Source of the DNA: Russula earlei
Taxonomy: Eukaryota; Basidiomycota; Agaricomycetes; Russulales; Russulaceae
Direction: 5' to 3'
NCBI GenBank assembly: GCA_025769875.1
Contig: JAGFNK010000046.1
Coordinates: 1 to 64,000, forward strand
DNA: 64,000 nt
Shown here piece by piece: positions 11,397-24,692 of this stretch; positions within the stretch are counted from its first letter, which is position 1; every line of letters begins with the position of its first letter. The notes below the pieces were generated by a model. The model searched no databases. It was not told the DNA's origin and saw only the letters and a program-made list of their open reading frames with translations. The position numbers were made by a program, and so were the translations under genes.

Positions 11397-14300
11397 TCAG
11401 CCAAGCTATAAAAAAACAACGCGGCAAGAGATGCATCGGTAAGTGTGAAAAAGAGTTGAGGGGAAAACGACAAGCATGTAAGGGCGACAGACAGACCTTA
11501 CGATATCTCCGTCGCGCACCGACGGCCCGACATCGTCGCCGCCACCCTTGCCCTTGCCCCAGCCCTTTCCAGAATCGGCGTCAGCGTGGGCGTCCACGCA
11601 CGCGCGCGCGATGGCGTCCACCATGCGATCGACCGCCTCACGACACGTCTCGGCCTCGGCAAGGTCATCCGGCGCGCGCTGCTGAGGCTCGACGACAAAG
11701 GCGGCTGCGGTGGGGGTGGCGGGGGCGGAAGGACCGCCGCCGCTTATTATGAAGTTGTTGCTGCTGCCGCTGTTGATGCCGGCGCTGCTGCTCTCGCTCC
11801 GCGTGCGCGCGGGATCGATCGGGAGCGCTTTGAACGCGGCAAAGCACGTACCCGGGCCGCCCGGGCTGGGACTTGGACTCTGGCTAGGGCTACGTCGGCC
11901 TGGGCCCGGGCCCAGGCTCGTCTTCCTGTCGCCGCCTCCGCTTGTGCCCCCCGCGCTGCCGATGCTCGCCGTTGTTTCGGGGGCGGGATTGTACACGGCG
12001 ACGCTCGAAAGTAGCCGCGATAGGCGGGCGGCCGTCACCGAGGGCGTGCGCGAGAGCGGTGGTGGACGACGCTTGTCCTTCGCGGGAACCCTCGACGCTC
12101 GCGACGACTGCTGGGCCGGTTGTGGCACTATCGCGGTGGGCTTGTCCGCGTTCGATGAGGTTGTAGCCGTTGCTGAACTGGTTGATATTCGTCTCTGAGA
12201 TGCCTGCGAGAGAGGCGAGAGAGGTCTGGGTCTTATCGACGAGCCGCTGGACCTCCCTGTGAACTTGTTGGTGTTGTTCGGAGTCAAGTTGGGCACGCCG
12301 GGGGACGACGGGGGCTCGGCGCTGTTATGAAGAGAGTAACTGGTTACGCGTGTGCGCTGGCGCAGGTTGCGCCACTCGACGATGAAACCCGCGTTTTGCA
12401 AGGGATCGCGGGATGTTTCCTCTAAAGGAGAGACGATATATGCGCCTATATTACGATGAGTGGAGCCAGAACACACGAAAGTTAAGTTTGAGAGAACCTT
12501 TAGTAATAGACATGATGTCGTGAAGGGGTATACGGGTCGAAACCTTTACTTTTTCTAGGTTGTAATCAAAGCTCTGGGAAGCTTGAGGGGGGGGGGAGGT
12601 GCCTGAATAGGGTATACACTCACTATGATATACAAGGCAACCCGAGACTGGGTGAAAATCAGGGCGGGGAAGTCGAAGAAACTCAAATTGACGGACCAGG
12701 AGTAGCACCTTCTCCTCGAACTTCTCCCCAAACTTCGTATTCAGCCCCGTTGGAGAGAACAGAGTCCAACCAGACAATAAGGATTCCCCTTCTTCTAGGA
12801 CGCGCGAGACACATGTCGAGATAGCCTCTGCTCGAATATTTGACAATCGTATGAGTTCACGCGGATCAGTTGATTGCAGCTTCAACAGGAACTCTGAAAA
12901 GACTGAAAGTGTTCGGAAACCAAGCATGTAGTCGATGACGACCTGACAAAACCAATCGCTGAATGTTGAGGTGTACATCCTGCATAGTTAAAAATGAGTA
13001 GAAGGAAGGCGACAGGACCAGAAATCGTTCGTCACCTTGCCAAGGAATTTATCCCGTCATTCAATAAACCTCCGAGATCACGCTTCCCGGTTCTGTAGGA
13101 CGGAAAGAAATCAGAAGAAACAGAACATTCAAGTGCTGGGTTTTTGCACGTTACCGTGTGAAGTCACCCTATCAAAGCACTGTCGATACTCAGGAAGAGA
13201 GTGATGATAGGTCACTGACCTTGAGAGCCGAAGTCCCTGCACTGTCTTTGGCATTAATATATGTTGATAGCAGGAACAAGAGCACGCACTAGCAGCGGCT
13301 AATCGCATCTCCATTGTTTGCCCACACTAGAGATACGATCAACACATGGAGACCCAAGTGAGAACTCAATCCAAAGTCTACCATCATTAACAACGACATC
13401 CATTTCTGTGCGACCATTTTCGGAAGGACTCAACACAGCCACGGAGAATAACTGTCGATTCAATACGTGCCGAGCGAACGCAGACTGTAGTATCCGTGAG
13501 CACACAAGCACTAGTGAGGTGATGATATGACCGACCTGTACGACATTCGTCCGGTCTAAACAATCGATACAATTGACACGGTAAACGCCTTTTTGTTGGG
13601 AGAGCATGCGTTGGTCGGATATCCACAGAAACCTAGTATGGGAGGACCGTTATAATTGATAGCCATTGCTCTGCCTTTTGCTCACCCCTGAGACTCGAAC
13701 GACGGTTCGAGCTGAGTGATAAGCTTCGAGATGTTCTCGTATCTGCCTGCTGTGAGGCATCCCACACAAAGAATACAAAATATATACGACGTACTTCATA
13801 CCCTTAGTCTCGGCATGAAAGTCATATTGGCAATACCTTCCGCACTGTCAGTGCGCTCAGGCCCACAATTAGTATGTCACGTACTGGACATCTGGGAGCT
13901 GCGCTTCTTTGACATATTCACGGAAGGCGTTAGTGATTACGCCCTCCTTCCCATGTTGTTCCGCTAGATTCACAAGGGTCTACAGCCCTGGGTTGGTTCT
14001 CATATACGCTGGGCACCGTAAAAAACTAACATGAGATCCATAAGAGGGTACCGTCCGTTTGAAATGACGAGTAAGCGCCCTAAGGTTTTGTTCATGCGTC
14101 GCTTCAGGGGATAGCTGAGGTGGGGGTTTTAGGCCAGCACCTGACTGCATCCAAAACAATGGAACTACGAACGATGAGTGTCATGGCACACCAAAAGAGT
14201 AGGGACTCACTGGACCCCCTAATCTGGACATAGCTAAAGATATGGTTGACATTCTCCCGCTAAAAATAAACAAGTTGAGATGAGTACCGAGATCTGCATT

Positions 14301-16013
14301 TGGGTGTTACATACGTCCACTTGGGTGATAGTTTCCGTCTCAACAAAATTGGCGACATGAGCTTCGTCATCTACTCCTCGACGTTGGTACCGAAGGCCAG
14401 CCCGGTCCCGCGATCGCCGAGACATTATGATATAATCCACGTCTATCTGAGAGGTCTCTCCAGCTTCCACCAACTCGGCATCCAGTGGAATGGAAAACGA
14501 GGCGACCTGGAAGAATCCCTGCACGAGTGGTAATATGTACGAATGTAGCTAGTGAATAAAAGATGAGCCAAGGGTCGCACTCGGCGAATGAAAAGGTGTG
14601 TACCCCTGCCTCAATGAATGGTTTGGAGAGGTGCTCATTCCACCAAAATTTACGATCCACTCTGCGCCATAATGGGAGGGTTGGTAAAGGTTCTGCTAAA
14701 ATATCAATGTTCTCGCCATTAGCAACGGAGTTGGCAGGTGAATCCAAGGCATCAAGCTCGGCCAACAGAGCATTCCGTTTCCGGGTTTTGACAAGTTGTT
14801 CTTGCTTATGTTGCAAAGAATGTGTTATGTCTGAGACCAGTCCAATGAGGGAAATTACTGCAATACATGCGTATCGCCATACCGAAATCGTATGCAAAAT
14901 ACATCTCCCCTTTAGCAAATTCCTTGACAGTCTGTCGAAGAATCTTCGCTTCTAGTTGCGTGTACTTTTCCCTGGTAGTGGTTGGTGGAGGAGCCGCAGG
15001 TCTCAATAATTTTGTGCAGTACTTCGTGAGGTTCGTGCATATCTCCGTGGATCAAATCGTCTAAAGGTCGACCTGCTTCCTGAGGAACCTCGACGTCCGA
15101 AGTATTGGTATCGTTCTTTTTGGACGCTTTGTTCCAGAACAACAAGCGGTTTGCCAATACCTTCGTAATGGGAGCTGCAGAGTGTTCAGAGGATATGGAG
15201 GAAGCCACGGAGGCCATGGAAGCGGGAGACGGTGGCCTATCAAGCGCAGAGACTTCGTCGACGGCTACAGGAGTCATCACCTTGACTTCAAATTCCTCTG
15301 AGAATTTGACCCGGTTCCCCACCTCATCCAGAGACCCGCGGCTGTTACCAGGAATGCCCTAGAGATGGTGTCGTTAGGAGGGACGGGCGGGACTTGGCGG
15401 CATTGCTCCGCGAGACGGCGCTGGTCACGGATGTGGCCAGTTGAAAGCCGCCTAGAGGTATCGCTTTGACATCTTTAACGGCATAGACTTTGCGGCTTTC
15501 ATCGAGTACTAAACAAGCTTGAGCTCAGCGTCGAGAAGCAAGGGCGAGAGTGCTCACTGTGTCCAACGTCCGACCGTGGATGTAATAACGAGCAGATACG
15601 AATCTGGATAGGAAGGTATCACGGAGTTGAGAATGATTCCAAAGGGAAAACGATGATAAGCTACCAGTGAACAGCTCGAGGATGCCAACTATACCGTAAA
15701 CGACTACGGCCGGGGCCCAATTGACGCCCGCGTTTGGTACGCCTTGGAATTCCTCAATTTCTGGTACTTTCCCCCAAGTGATGCGAACATAGTGATCAAA
15801 TTCGCCTCGGTGAGTTGCATGTGGTCTCAGAAGGAGCCCATCCTGTGTTGGCAAAACAGCAATGTGGTCGTATGGTCGAGGATGCGGAACAGGAGGGACA
15901 ACGGGCTTCGGCGGTGGCGGTAACGCAGGTGTATCGACGACTATGTCATTGGGTGTGGACACAGCAGACGTCGAAAGAGGATTTTTTGGTGATTTAGAAA
16001 AAAAACGCTTCAT
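11397..16013 (-). CDS. SAC-domain phosphoinositide phosphatase, Sac2/INPP5F-like
   Basis: Members of this group remove phosphate from inositol lipids on endosomal or plasma membranes. The start at 16013 gives MKRFFSKSPKN, then the SAC N-lobe (DHYVRITWGKVPEIEEF, SYLLVITSTVGRW), the block SRRSRDRAGLRYQRRGVD with VANFVETE, and the catalytic CIDCLDRTN (Cx5R) at about 13550-13575. After the catalytic part comes an hSac2 (INPP5F-type) domain (WFCQVVIDYMLGFRTLSVF... to IPLHDIMSITKG and YIVSPLEETSRDPLQNAGF). The C-terminal tail is Ser/Pro/Ala-rich. The gene has many introns. The most likely last one ends at 11406, leaving a short final exon with TGA at 11397-11399. An apparent frame change near 15350 is explained by an intron with a CTAAC branch site. 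Confidence 0.88.
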
Positions 16014-16099
16014 GAGTTGTGCGCAGACGACTTAATCGGCCAAATTAGGAAGCGCTTGAATACAATTCTTCACGTGCAGTACGATACAGTACAAAGTAT

Positions 16100-17309
<1,210 letters not shown>

Positions 17310-17448
17310 TTTGTACTTTCGCACTTGTTGCTTTTAGTCAAGCTGCCGCCGCGTCAGCCCCATCGCGTCCTTGTTGTTTGACCGAGTTTGGCACCCAGCC
17401 AATCGCGCTGTGCTGTCCCCGATCATCCCTCATTCACACATTCGCAAC

Positions 17449-18310
17449 ATGTCTGGCATCTGTCGCCCCCGGCTCGCTGAGGAGAGGAAGCAGTGGCGGA
17501 AGGACCATCCATTTGTGTGTGCTTATTTCTTCAGAGGCGCTTTGCGCGACTCGCATTAATCACTTTACAGGGATTCTACGCGAAACCTACCAAGGCTCCA
17601 GATGGCTCCATGAATCTGATGGAATGGGAGGTCGGCATACCCGGGAAGGATGGGGTAAGCGAGATGGAGGTACGCGATAGTCAGTGCTTGACGAATTGAT
17701 CCTCCTAGACCCCATGGGAAGGTGGGCTTTACAAATTGACGATGACTTTCCCGGAAGGTATGTAGGCCATTCACGAAGGGCTTCGAATCATGCGACTGAA
17801 ACTACTAATCAGATTATCCGTCAAAACCTCCCAAATGTACGCGTAACGTCGAAATCGATAGCACTTCTAGCTGAACAGATATTATTACCCAGGTAAATTC
17901 GTGCCACCATTGTTCCATCCAAACGTATACCCTTCAGGGACTGTTTGTCTGTCTATACTTGACGAGGAGAAATCATGGAAGCCTGCTATTACCATCAAAC
18001 AAGTCAGTGCATGAGAATGAACCCCCGATGACGATATCTGAGTACTCCTCGTAGATCGTGTTGGGTGTTCAGGCTCTATTGAACGATCCGAATGTCAACG
18101 ATCCGGCACAGAGCGAGGCTTATACTATGTTCAAGTGGGTCCTATTGTTGACACTCCTTCAGGTGTTCAAATGATCTTGTTGGCAGGAATGACAAGGTAG
18201 CTTATGAGTATGTTCCCTGCCCTTGCTTGGCATTCAACGTGCGCTGATCTCCATCGTCTGGTTCCAGGCGTAGGATCCGACAGCAGGCCCGCGAAAATGT
18301 TCCGAAGTAG
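17449..18310 (+). CDS. UBC9: SUMO-conjugating enzyme E2
   Basis: It transfers SUMO from the E1 enzyme to lysines of substrates, mainly in the nucleus. The reading [28 protein letters not shown] is followed by [24 protein letters not shown] and DYPSKPPKC. Next come the [18 protein letters not shown] block with the catalytic cysteine, [13 protein letters not shown], and the C-terminal [13 protein letters not shown]. The length (about 157 residues) is normal. At least six short introns are all phase-consistent. Confidence 0.96.
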
Positions 18311-19088
18311 CGAAGGCCGCACAACCTCACCTATTCATATTTCGGTCTATCTGTTGGTCTATGTCCATTACGTGTAATCAGCACGCTATCTTTGTAACCA
18401 TCACCCAGCGTAATGGCAATTTGCGAGCCCCAATCTGCTCTGTACCCATTTGAATAGTCGGCCATCATGCGATGTTATAGACAGGCCAAAGTTGAAGGCG
18501 AGATTCTGCTCGGCTGCTTAGTGCATCCTCGATACCGTGTTTGGGATTCCGTACATGGGATAGACACAGCTGTGGAGTGACAATGAATGAATATCAAGGT
18601 TGGTTTTCGCATTAGACAAACGAGGGATTAACGGCTTGCCTCTGCCCAGGTACTCGAAACGCCCTTCTCGAGATCTTGGATACACTGTGGCGACAAGTGC
18701 CTGTATCTCGCATTGGTAACAAGTGGCGTACATGTCCAATCACGCGGGGACGGTATGGGTATGGTGGTAGTTAGCAGACATGGCAGACCTCAACTCATCT
18801 GTTAGTAAACCTATCACATTTCCGTATAGTTGGTCTTCTTTGGTGAGTAGATGTAAACTAAACAGTTGGAGCCATATTTGCTCATCATGAGATGTTGCCT
18901 TCAGCGCATAGCAGTAGTATAGTACCTGAACTGAGTTGCTTGTGGCACCAACAATCCTACCCCGATAAACCCTGCGCCTTCAACGCAGCGCTCATCGTCC
19001 AGCAAGCACAAAACACCAACATCATGATTCTCGAGTGTGAGACGTAGAGAATTGCACTACATCGGCTACATCCAAATGAAAGAACCGC
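18311..19088. other. Intergenic region, 778 bp, nothing recognised
   Basis: This separates the 3' ends of UBC9 (+) and SNU13 (-). Short frames on both strands, the longest being 18518-18739 (-), show no known motif. I looked for box C/D snoRNA and tRNA signals because of the SNU13 neighbour and found no convincing set. Expected contents are two 3' untranslated regions. Confidence 0.4.
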
Positions 19089-19635
19089 CTATACCATGAG
19101 CCTGTCGATGGCCTTTTTGATTGTCTGTATCTGACTCTGCAGCTCTCTCGACTCATTCGTGGTAACACTTGCAGCGATGACGGGCCGAGTGACACCACAT
19201 GCACGACCGAGAGCTGCCTTGGACTCGATGAACACGTACGGTACGTTCTGCCAGGGTCCCGTGAACAATATGCACCAATCGACGAGGAAGAGTTGACGTA
19301 CCTTCTCTTCACAAAGTAACGGAAGGTGGAGAAGGATCTCCAGTGGCTCCGTGTCAGCTGTCAAGATGATGAACTCGGAAATGCCGCGATTGAGTGTTTT
19401 TGTCGCTGCGACAGACCACGTTCAAATCGTGATCTTCATCAGGAATTACAAGGCATACCTTCATTCGCCCCTTTCTTCAGCTGCTTGTAGGTGGAAGCCT
19501 GTTGTACCAGATCGAGAATCTGGACAATGCGGTCAGAAGACTCGTTCGCGTTGAGCACATAGGTATCTGCACCTGATTGTTCAAGTCTGCAGATGCAAGG
19601 GGAAAGGCTTTTCCTCTGGTAGTGGGATCAGACAT
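19089..19635 (-). CDS. SNU13: U4/U6.U5 snRNP and box C/D snoRNP protein Snu13 (15.5K, L7Ae family)
   Basis: Snu13 binds kink-turns in U4 snRNA and in box C/D snoRNAs. [18 protein letters not shown] starts at 19635, followed by [28 protein letters not shown], the L7Ae signature [40 protein letters not shown], and the tail [15 protein letters not shown] to LMV. Four exons join cleanly, and the length of about 126 residues matches the family. No frame break is seen. Confidence 0.95.
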
Positions 19636-20214
19636 TCTCGAACAACTGGTGACCTCACGCCGTGTGGATCCTTGGTCAACGTCGGCGGCGGGAAGGCCTG
19701 CGGAGTCTCCCTGGCACACATTTCATTGTGTTCCCTTGTTTGGGTCCTCAATGTCACTCCCTTGTTGCCTCCATTGCGCCGTGAACTTTTGCTGAGTCTG
19801 TTCCACTGGCGTTATCCTTTTTCCTTTCCAAGTACGACACGATGCCTGGCAGTGGTTTAGATGCCCTTTGCTTTCACTCCTCAATCTTTCGGCGCAATGT
19901 GGCGCACTAATGATCCTCTCAGCGCAGCGCCTCTTTTTTCAGGCATCCACCATCCTGGAATCAGTCCTTGTCCCACACACATTTCATATGCCTTTCCAGT
20001 TACCCATTAATGGGACTTCTTGTCACACCAACGGATAATAGTGAGGAAAGGATCCGAACCACATGTCTGTTCGTAGGAAGACGCAGACACATCTGAACTG
20101 CTTACGCGACGACGCATAGGTCTTTTCACACTCACCTTCCTACCTATAAAAATGGGACCTCTCGTTTGAGTGGATATTCTCCCCTCGACGGAATCGTGCA
20201 CAACGGCAGCCTAG
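19636..20214. other. Intergenic region, about 580 bp
   Basis: This is the shared upstream region of SNU13 (-) and the small proline-rich gene (+). No tRNA or conserved frame was recognised. A candidate first exon for the downstream gene begins at an ATG at 20215. Confidence 0.35.
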
Positions 20215-20406
20215 ATGGCCAATTCACCCCCACCGCTATCTATCTCTACCCTGCTTTACCGACATGATCCTGTTCAGAATCTTGAGGTCTACCGCATACC
20301 GCACACTTCGTCCTCCAGTCTCAACCACTCATCATTGTGTGTCACTCTAGATACCTCCTATAGGTCACTCCGACCATGAACAAATGTCGAAATTCTAACG
20401 GCCGCA

Positions 20407-20964
20407 GAATTTCCTCGTTCTCAACACGCTGTGAGCCACGCCAGCTACATCCCTCCGGCAAGATACGCAAGTGATATGGGATATGATCACGTGCCTCATC
20501 CGACTGCAGTGGGTCATCAGTTATTTTCCTGTCCCCATTCTTTCCTTGTTGATGGTGGCTTCTCCGAAGGGTCCCGCAGAACATCTGGAGAACCAAGGTC
20601 ACCACGGGCACAATCCCGAGGTTACTCAGTACATTCCGATGCCCCCTGGTCCACCTAGGCCTGAGTACTACGCTCCAGTGGCTCCTGTACATGTTCCCCC
20701 TTCCTCATATGCGTGTACCGCCTGTCTGACTGCCCTTAGTCGCAGGATGGCCCCATCAGTCACGCGCCTATTATGCAGAATGTAGCTGGACGCTCTCGAG
20801 GAAATACTAGCCTTGTACAGATGTCAGGCACCGAAGACCTCAAACGCCTCGCCGTTCGCTGTCTCAACTATCCTGGCTCACATATTGGCAAGTTTCGGAT
20901 GAGGCGGAGCCTCTCGGGTGGTTACAAGGTGTTAATCTTGCTCGAGATCGACGACACAATGTAG
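20407..20964 (+). CDS. Small proline/tyrosine-rich protein with an ordered C-terminal tail, unknown function
   Basis: Three exons join in phase. EFPRSQHAVSHASYIPPARY...HPTA is spliced over a GTGGGT..AAG intron to GPAEHLENQ...EYYAPVAP, then over a 55-nt intron to SQDGPISHAPIM. The last part, EDLKRLAVRCLNYPGSHIG then KFRMRRSLSGGYKVLILLEI, changes abruptly from disordered to helix/strand-like and stops at 20964. I do not recognise the family. The basic RMRR stretch could bind nucleic acid, but that is a guess. The 5' end is unresolved: an ATG at 20215 opens a plausible first exon but could not be joined without a stop. Confidence 0.6.
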
Positions 20965-22001
20965 GCTGTACAAATCTAATTGAGTGTATAGTGTCGTCAC
21001 AGGCAGAAGGTCTTTAGTGGCTACTGTACGATATTTGAAAGCTGCTGGAAAACTATGATCGGAATATATCATTGTCTCCTAGGTTTGGGGCTCATGCCTG
21101 AGCGGTGAATCTGAATTGTGACAGATGGGGGGCCCTAGGATGATACCATAGCATTCGCGTCTGTCCGCTACCTCGAATCCGTATAAGGTCGTGGCGCTGT
21201 GCACCAGACGTTCCTGTATCATCCGACTCAGACTCATCCATGGATGTGCCCGATAGATAGAATGGGCTCTGTGCCCGTATCGTGGGCCACGTAGCGCCCA
21301 ATATGACAGGATGTTACCCGAAACCATGGCTGAAACCTGTGATCCACTGGCTATTATGGCAAGTGGGCAATTCCGGCCCAAGAGGTTGCAAATAGCAGCT
21401 TTGGATTTTCTTACTATATGCATCGAAATAAGGATCATCATCCAATCACCCACGCCACTCGATCTCGATCCCTTTCCTGAAGGAAGAGTCACTAGGTAAG
21501 ACTGAATCCCACTTCCCACTTCTTGGTCTGTTTCTAGGCGAACGCTGAGGGGCAAGATGAGGTGACAGAAGACCTCACATGATGCGTGTGGCGGGGTGGA
21601 ACGTGGAACGTTTATGGTACTGAAGCGGTGTAGGCCGCGCAGCACGGAGGCACAGGCATGAGCGCCGTCTGCTGCTGTTGTGAATCGACTGTGAGATCGC
21701 TGCAGATTCAGCTTCGTTGTGCGATCCCTTCCATTGCAAATAATACGGTCTTAATTTAGCCACATTTGGAGATCAAATACGGTCAGAAAGGTCTTGGGCA
21801 TTGACTTACCAAATACTTCCATTATATACATTAATTACAGATAAGTATAAGTGCTAAATTTTTCCGAATTCTTCTTTCGACGAAAACAGGCATGAATGAC
21901 ATCATGTTTGGCCTGTTCGCCCGCGCGGGTGTTGCTGACCAAGTACCGGATTGTCCTCACTCACGGAACCCCCCACCTTAATCCTCTCGACGATACCCAG
22001 A
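20965..22001. other. Intergenic region, 1,037 bp, no gene identified
   Basis: Frames of 60-190 codons exist on both strands (for example 21311-21499 + and 21079-21645 -). None shows a known motif, and the plus and minus readings overlap without obvious coding bias. It probably contains the 3' end of the upstream gene and the promoter of the downstream one. An unrecognised short gene cannot be excluded. Confidence 0.35.
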
Positions 22002-23094
22002 ATGGCTTCAGCTTCAGACAAGCCCCCTGTTATTAGTATCCATACACCCTCATCTTCCCTGGCCCTCGTCCATTCCGGTATGATCCTTTCTCTGTCACCA
22101 GTGCTCCATACAAGTCTGTCTTAATCCATCCTTCAGTCACTGTCGACACCCTCACATCGCTATTCGACAAGCTCAGCAGAAAGAGAAATACCGAATTTTA
22201 TGGGAAACGCGTCGGTCCGGGGTGGCTGAAATACGAATGGAACGGTTCAGTCTGGAATCTTGACGATGGTGTGCTTTCATTCTGCATCTCTCGATGAACT
22301 TTATAGAATTGTCGCCAGATAGTGATTACACTATCTTTCAGTGGAGGCAAAACGGGAGCGTGAATCCTCCAACCGTCTATCTACGCGATCCCTCCGAGCC
22401 CTTGCCATCTCAATCATCATACCGAAATCCATCTTTCTACGTCTTCCACCCCGACTATACCGTGCTAGTCCAACCTTCTCCCGAACATGGCTCTCCTTCC
22501 GCACGCGGCAAGAAAAAGAACCGTGCTTCGCATGAAGGGCCTCAGAAACATAAGAAAGAGTTCGAAGATTTTCATACTAGCAACGGGGTTCGCACGATCA
22601 TGGGTAGTATTGGTTCAGTACCGAATGGTACGAGGATAGGGACTACCGGCCACTATTGGAATCCTGTCCTGACTTGAAAGATCCAGTTCGCATGCTGCTC
22701 AAGACCGGTTATCGTTACGTGTATGTGTCCCGAACGTTTGCCATGAAGCATGGCTTCATCAAACAAGATGCCGCGCCAGGCCGCTACGGATATAGTGGTC
22801 TAGTCAAGTGAGCTCTTTCAGGTTGTCTTCTATTTTTTGCTAACTGTCGTCATCTCTATAAGTATTGGAAATATGCCAATCACGGTTGGCCAGACTAAAA
22901 CAACACATGCTGTTTACCTGTCTGAAGAGTCCCACTTTGATGTAGTTCTGGGGCGTTCTTTCATGGAAAAGCGACAAATCAAGACAAATCCCGTCGATCC
23001 CACTGATGTAGTATGCCTCGACACAGGTGAAAAGCTGGATTGTGAACTGGTCATACTCAAGGACGGAAAAGGCGAGATCGTTACAGTCACCTAA
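22002..23094 (+). CDS. Ubiquitin/PB1-like plus retropepsin-fold protein, predicted non-catalytic
   Basis: The start MASASDKPPVISIHTPSSS leads into a small beta-rich domain (FYGKRVGPGWLKYEWNGSVW, DYTIFQWRQNG). A charged linker (KKKNRASHEGPQKHKKEFED) and a C-terminal domain follow, with the layout of a single-chain retropepsin as in Ddi1: VRMLLKTGYRYVYVSRTFA, then GLVNIGNMPITVG, then FDVVLGRSFMEKRQI. In active enzymes the first segment carries D-T/S-G; here it reads K-T-G, so aspartic protease activity is not expected. Introns at about 22079, 22270, 22629 and 22809 are phase-consistent. Function unknown; assignment to the fold is by pattern, not by search. Confidence 0.7.
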
Positions 23095-23533
23095 GTCCGA
23101 CCTCATCTGCTGTCTGGATTCACATTGCAAGCAGTCTCATGTTGCCCTTCTATGTGTCCCGTTTCTATGTGATACCTATTCCTGTAATCTGTATCATAGT
23201 TGCGGTCAATAGTAATTGTTGTATCTAGGGCTCGGTTTGTTTGATTGACAGATCGAGTGAACAAGAGGACCTTGTAATCCCACGCCTCAGAACCCTGGGC
23301 GCGGCGGTTCCTACGATGATACAAAGGGTTTGCCTTCACTTTAATCACAAAACTCTTGTACTTGTGGACTCCATTCTTCCGATGCAAGACACAAGAAATC
23401 TCTCCCCCCCTTCTTTATCAGGTCTCCTGTATCATCTGGTCAGTGCTGGCTGGCCAGCTCTGTACCGACTAGACTCCCTTCCTCCTCAGGATATTGCACG
23501 AGCCTTGCTGCACGCTGCCCTGGACGTCACGAC
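23095..23533. other. Intergenic region, 439 bp
   Basis: This lies between two same-strand genes and is AT-richer. It presumably holds the 3' end of the retropepsin-like gene and the promoter of the membrane-protein gene. Nothing else was recognised. Confidence 0.4.
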
Positions 23534-24450
23534 ATGGAACATTTATTTCTGAAGCTACGGCTGGCCGCGTTCTGTATGTCGTTTTGGTAATCAGTGGCGT
23601 TGCGTGCTCATTCCCCCGACTATTATAGCCTTGACGACATTCATATGTCTTATCTGGGTTATTCTTCTGTCCTGCGTCTTGTTTCTTCGATGGGAGGTCT
23701 CTAGTCAGCCTGAACGTGAGTGATTGTCTGGTCGACATGACCTAGGCCATAACGAAGCTCCAAAACACAGGATCTTTCCTTTTCATATTTTTGGGGATTG
23801 ACGCCCTTACGGTAATTATGCTACCAATCTTGTCGGTGCTTTCCTTGTGTATCTCTTAGCCGTTGTCTGATGAAAGTTTCAGACTAATCGTGAAATTCAG
23901 GACTTGGTTGGATGGCGCGCGCCTCCTCCTCTTGCTAACCTGCCACATCGGCATGGCCACATCATTTGTTTTCTGGATTTCAACCATACCCTGCCCTGAT
24001 GACGGTGAGTCCTCGTGCTACCTGTGCAGCATCTCTCGGCTTACGGATAACTGAGCACCCGATGACCGTGGGGTCTGTCAGCTTCTGAACGTGTATATTA
24101 TGATAGCAAGTTGGGTCCCTCCATTTCTGCGTGAGTATGCATACGACTTTAGAACGCCTTTTGCCCCTGATCCTATGTTTCAAGTCATTCTTTACGGGGC
24201 CGGTCTTGCGATATACGCGTGGCGCTATGCCAGTAAACCTTGGAGGCCGTTATCGATAGACGAGGAAGCAGAAGGCGTACAGCCCCGCTTGCAGAGCGAT
24301 TCCGTTATTGAGCCTAGAGGTTCGGCCCGAATAGAGCATCTATCGAGGCTCTTGTCATCACTTCCCAGTCCTGGTTCACATAGAGAATCCATGCGAGAGA
24401 GCCGTTTAGGAAAACGGTTGCCTGAGCATATTTTTTGTGGGAGACTGTAA
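23534..24450 (+). CDS. Four-helix membrane protein of unknown function
   Basis: Exons join as MEHLFLKLRLAAF, then SLTTFICLIWVILLSCVLFL, SFLFIFLGIDALT, ARLLLLLTCHIGMATSFVF, LLNVYIMIASWVPPFL and FQVILYGAGLAIYAWRY. The polar C-terminal tail is Arg/Ser-rich and ends at 24450. At least four hydrophobic segments are long enough to cross a membrane. No family motif was recognised. Splice joins at about 23573, 23714, 23815 and 24004 use GT donors and keep frame. It may be an orphan of the lineage. Confidence 0.6.
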
Positions 24451-24692
24451 CATAATAAAACATATAATGCGCTTTACCTCCGTGGCCACGTGACGAGGCT
24501 ATGTTATGGTCGTCGCCGGCTACGAGATTTCGTCTAAAGTTGCCCGTCGCGGGCTCCCCCAGCACCGCCTAAAGCTGTGACAGCTTGTCGTCGAGTGCTC
24601 CTTGTAACGCCGTATGTGCTTTTACACCCTTGAAAGCTTTTTCTACACCCCTTAGCCCTCTATTATAATACTCACAGCACCCAATTGCGAGA

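Noticed and set aside
11586..12198. Two overlapping plus-strand frames of 142 and 162 codons
   Set aside because: Antisense to the Ser/Pro/Ala-rich tail of the SAC phosphatase; compositional artefact.
15340..15420. Apparent +1 frame break in the SAC phosphatase
   Set aside because: An intron with a CTAAC branch site and CTAG acceptor, ending just before GIPGNSRGSLDE, explains the change without an indel.
18311..19088. snoRNA or tRNA next to SNU13 and UBC9
   Set aside because: No paired C/D boxes with a terminal stem and no A/B box pair with a cloverleaf were found.
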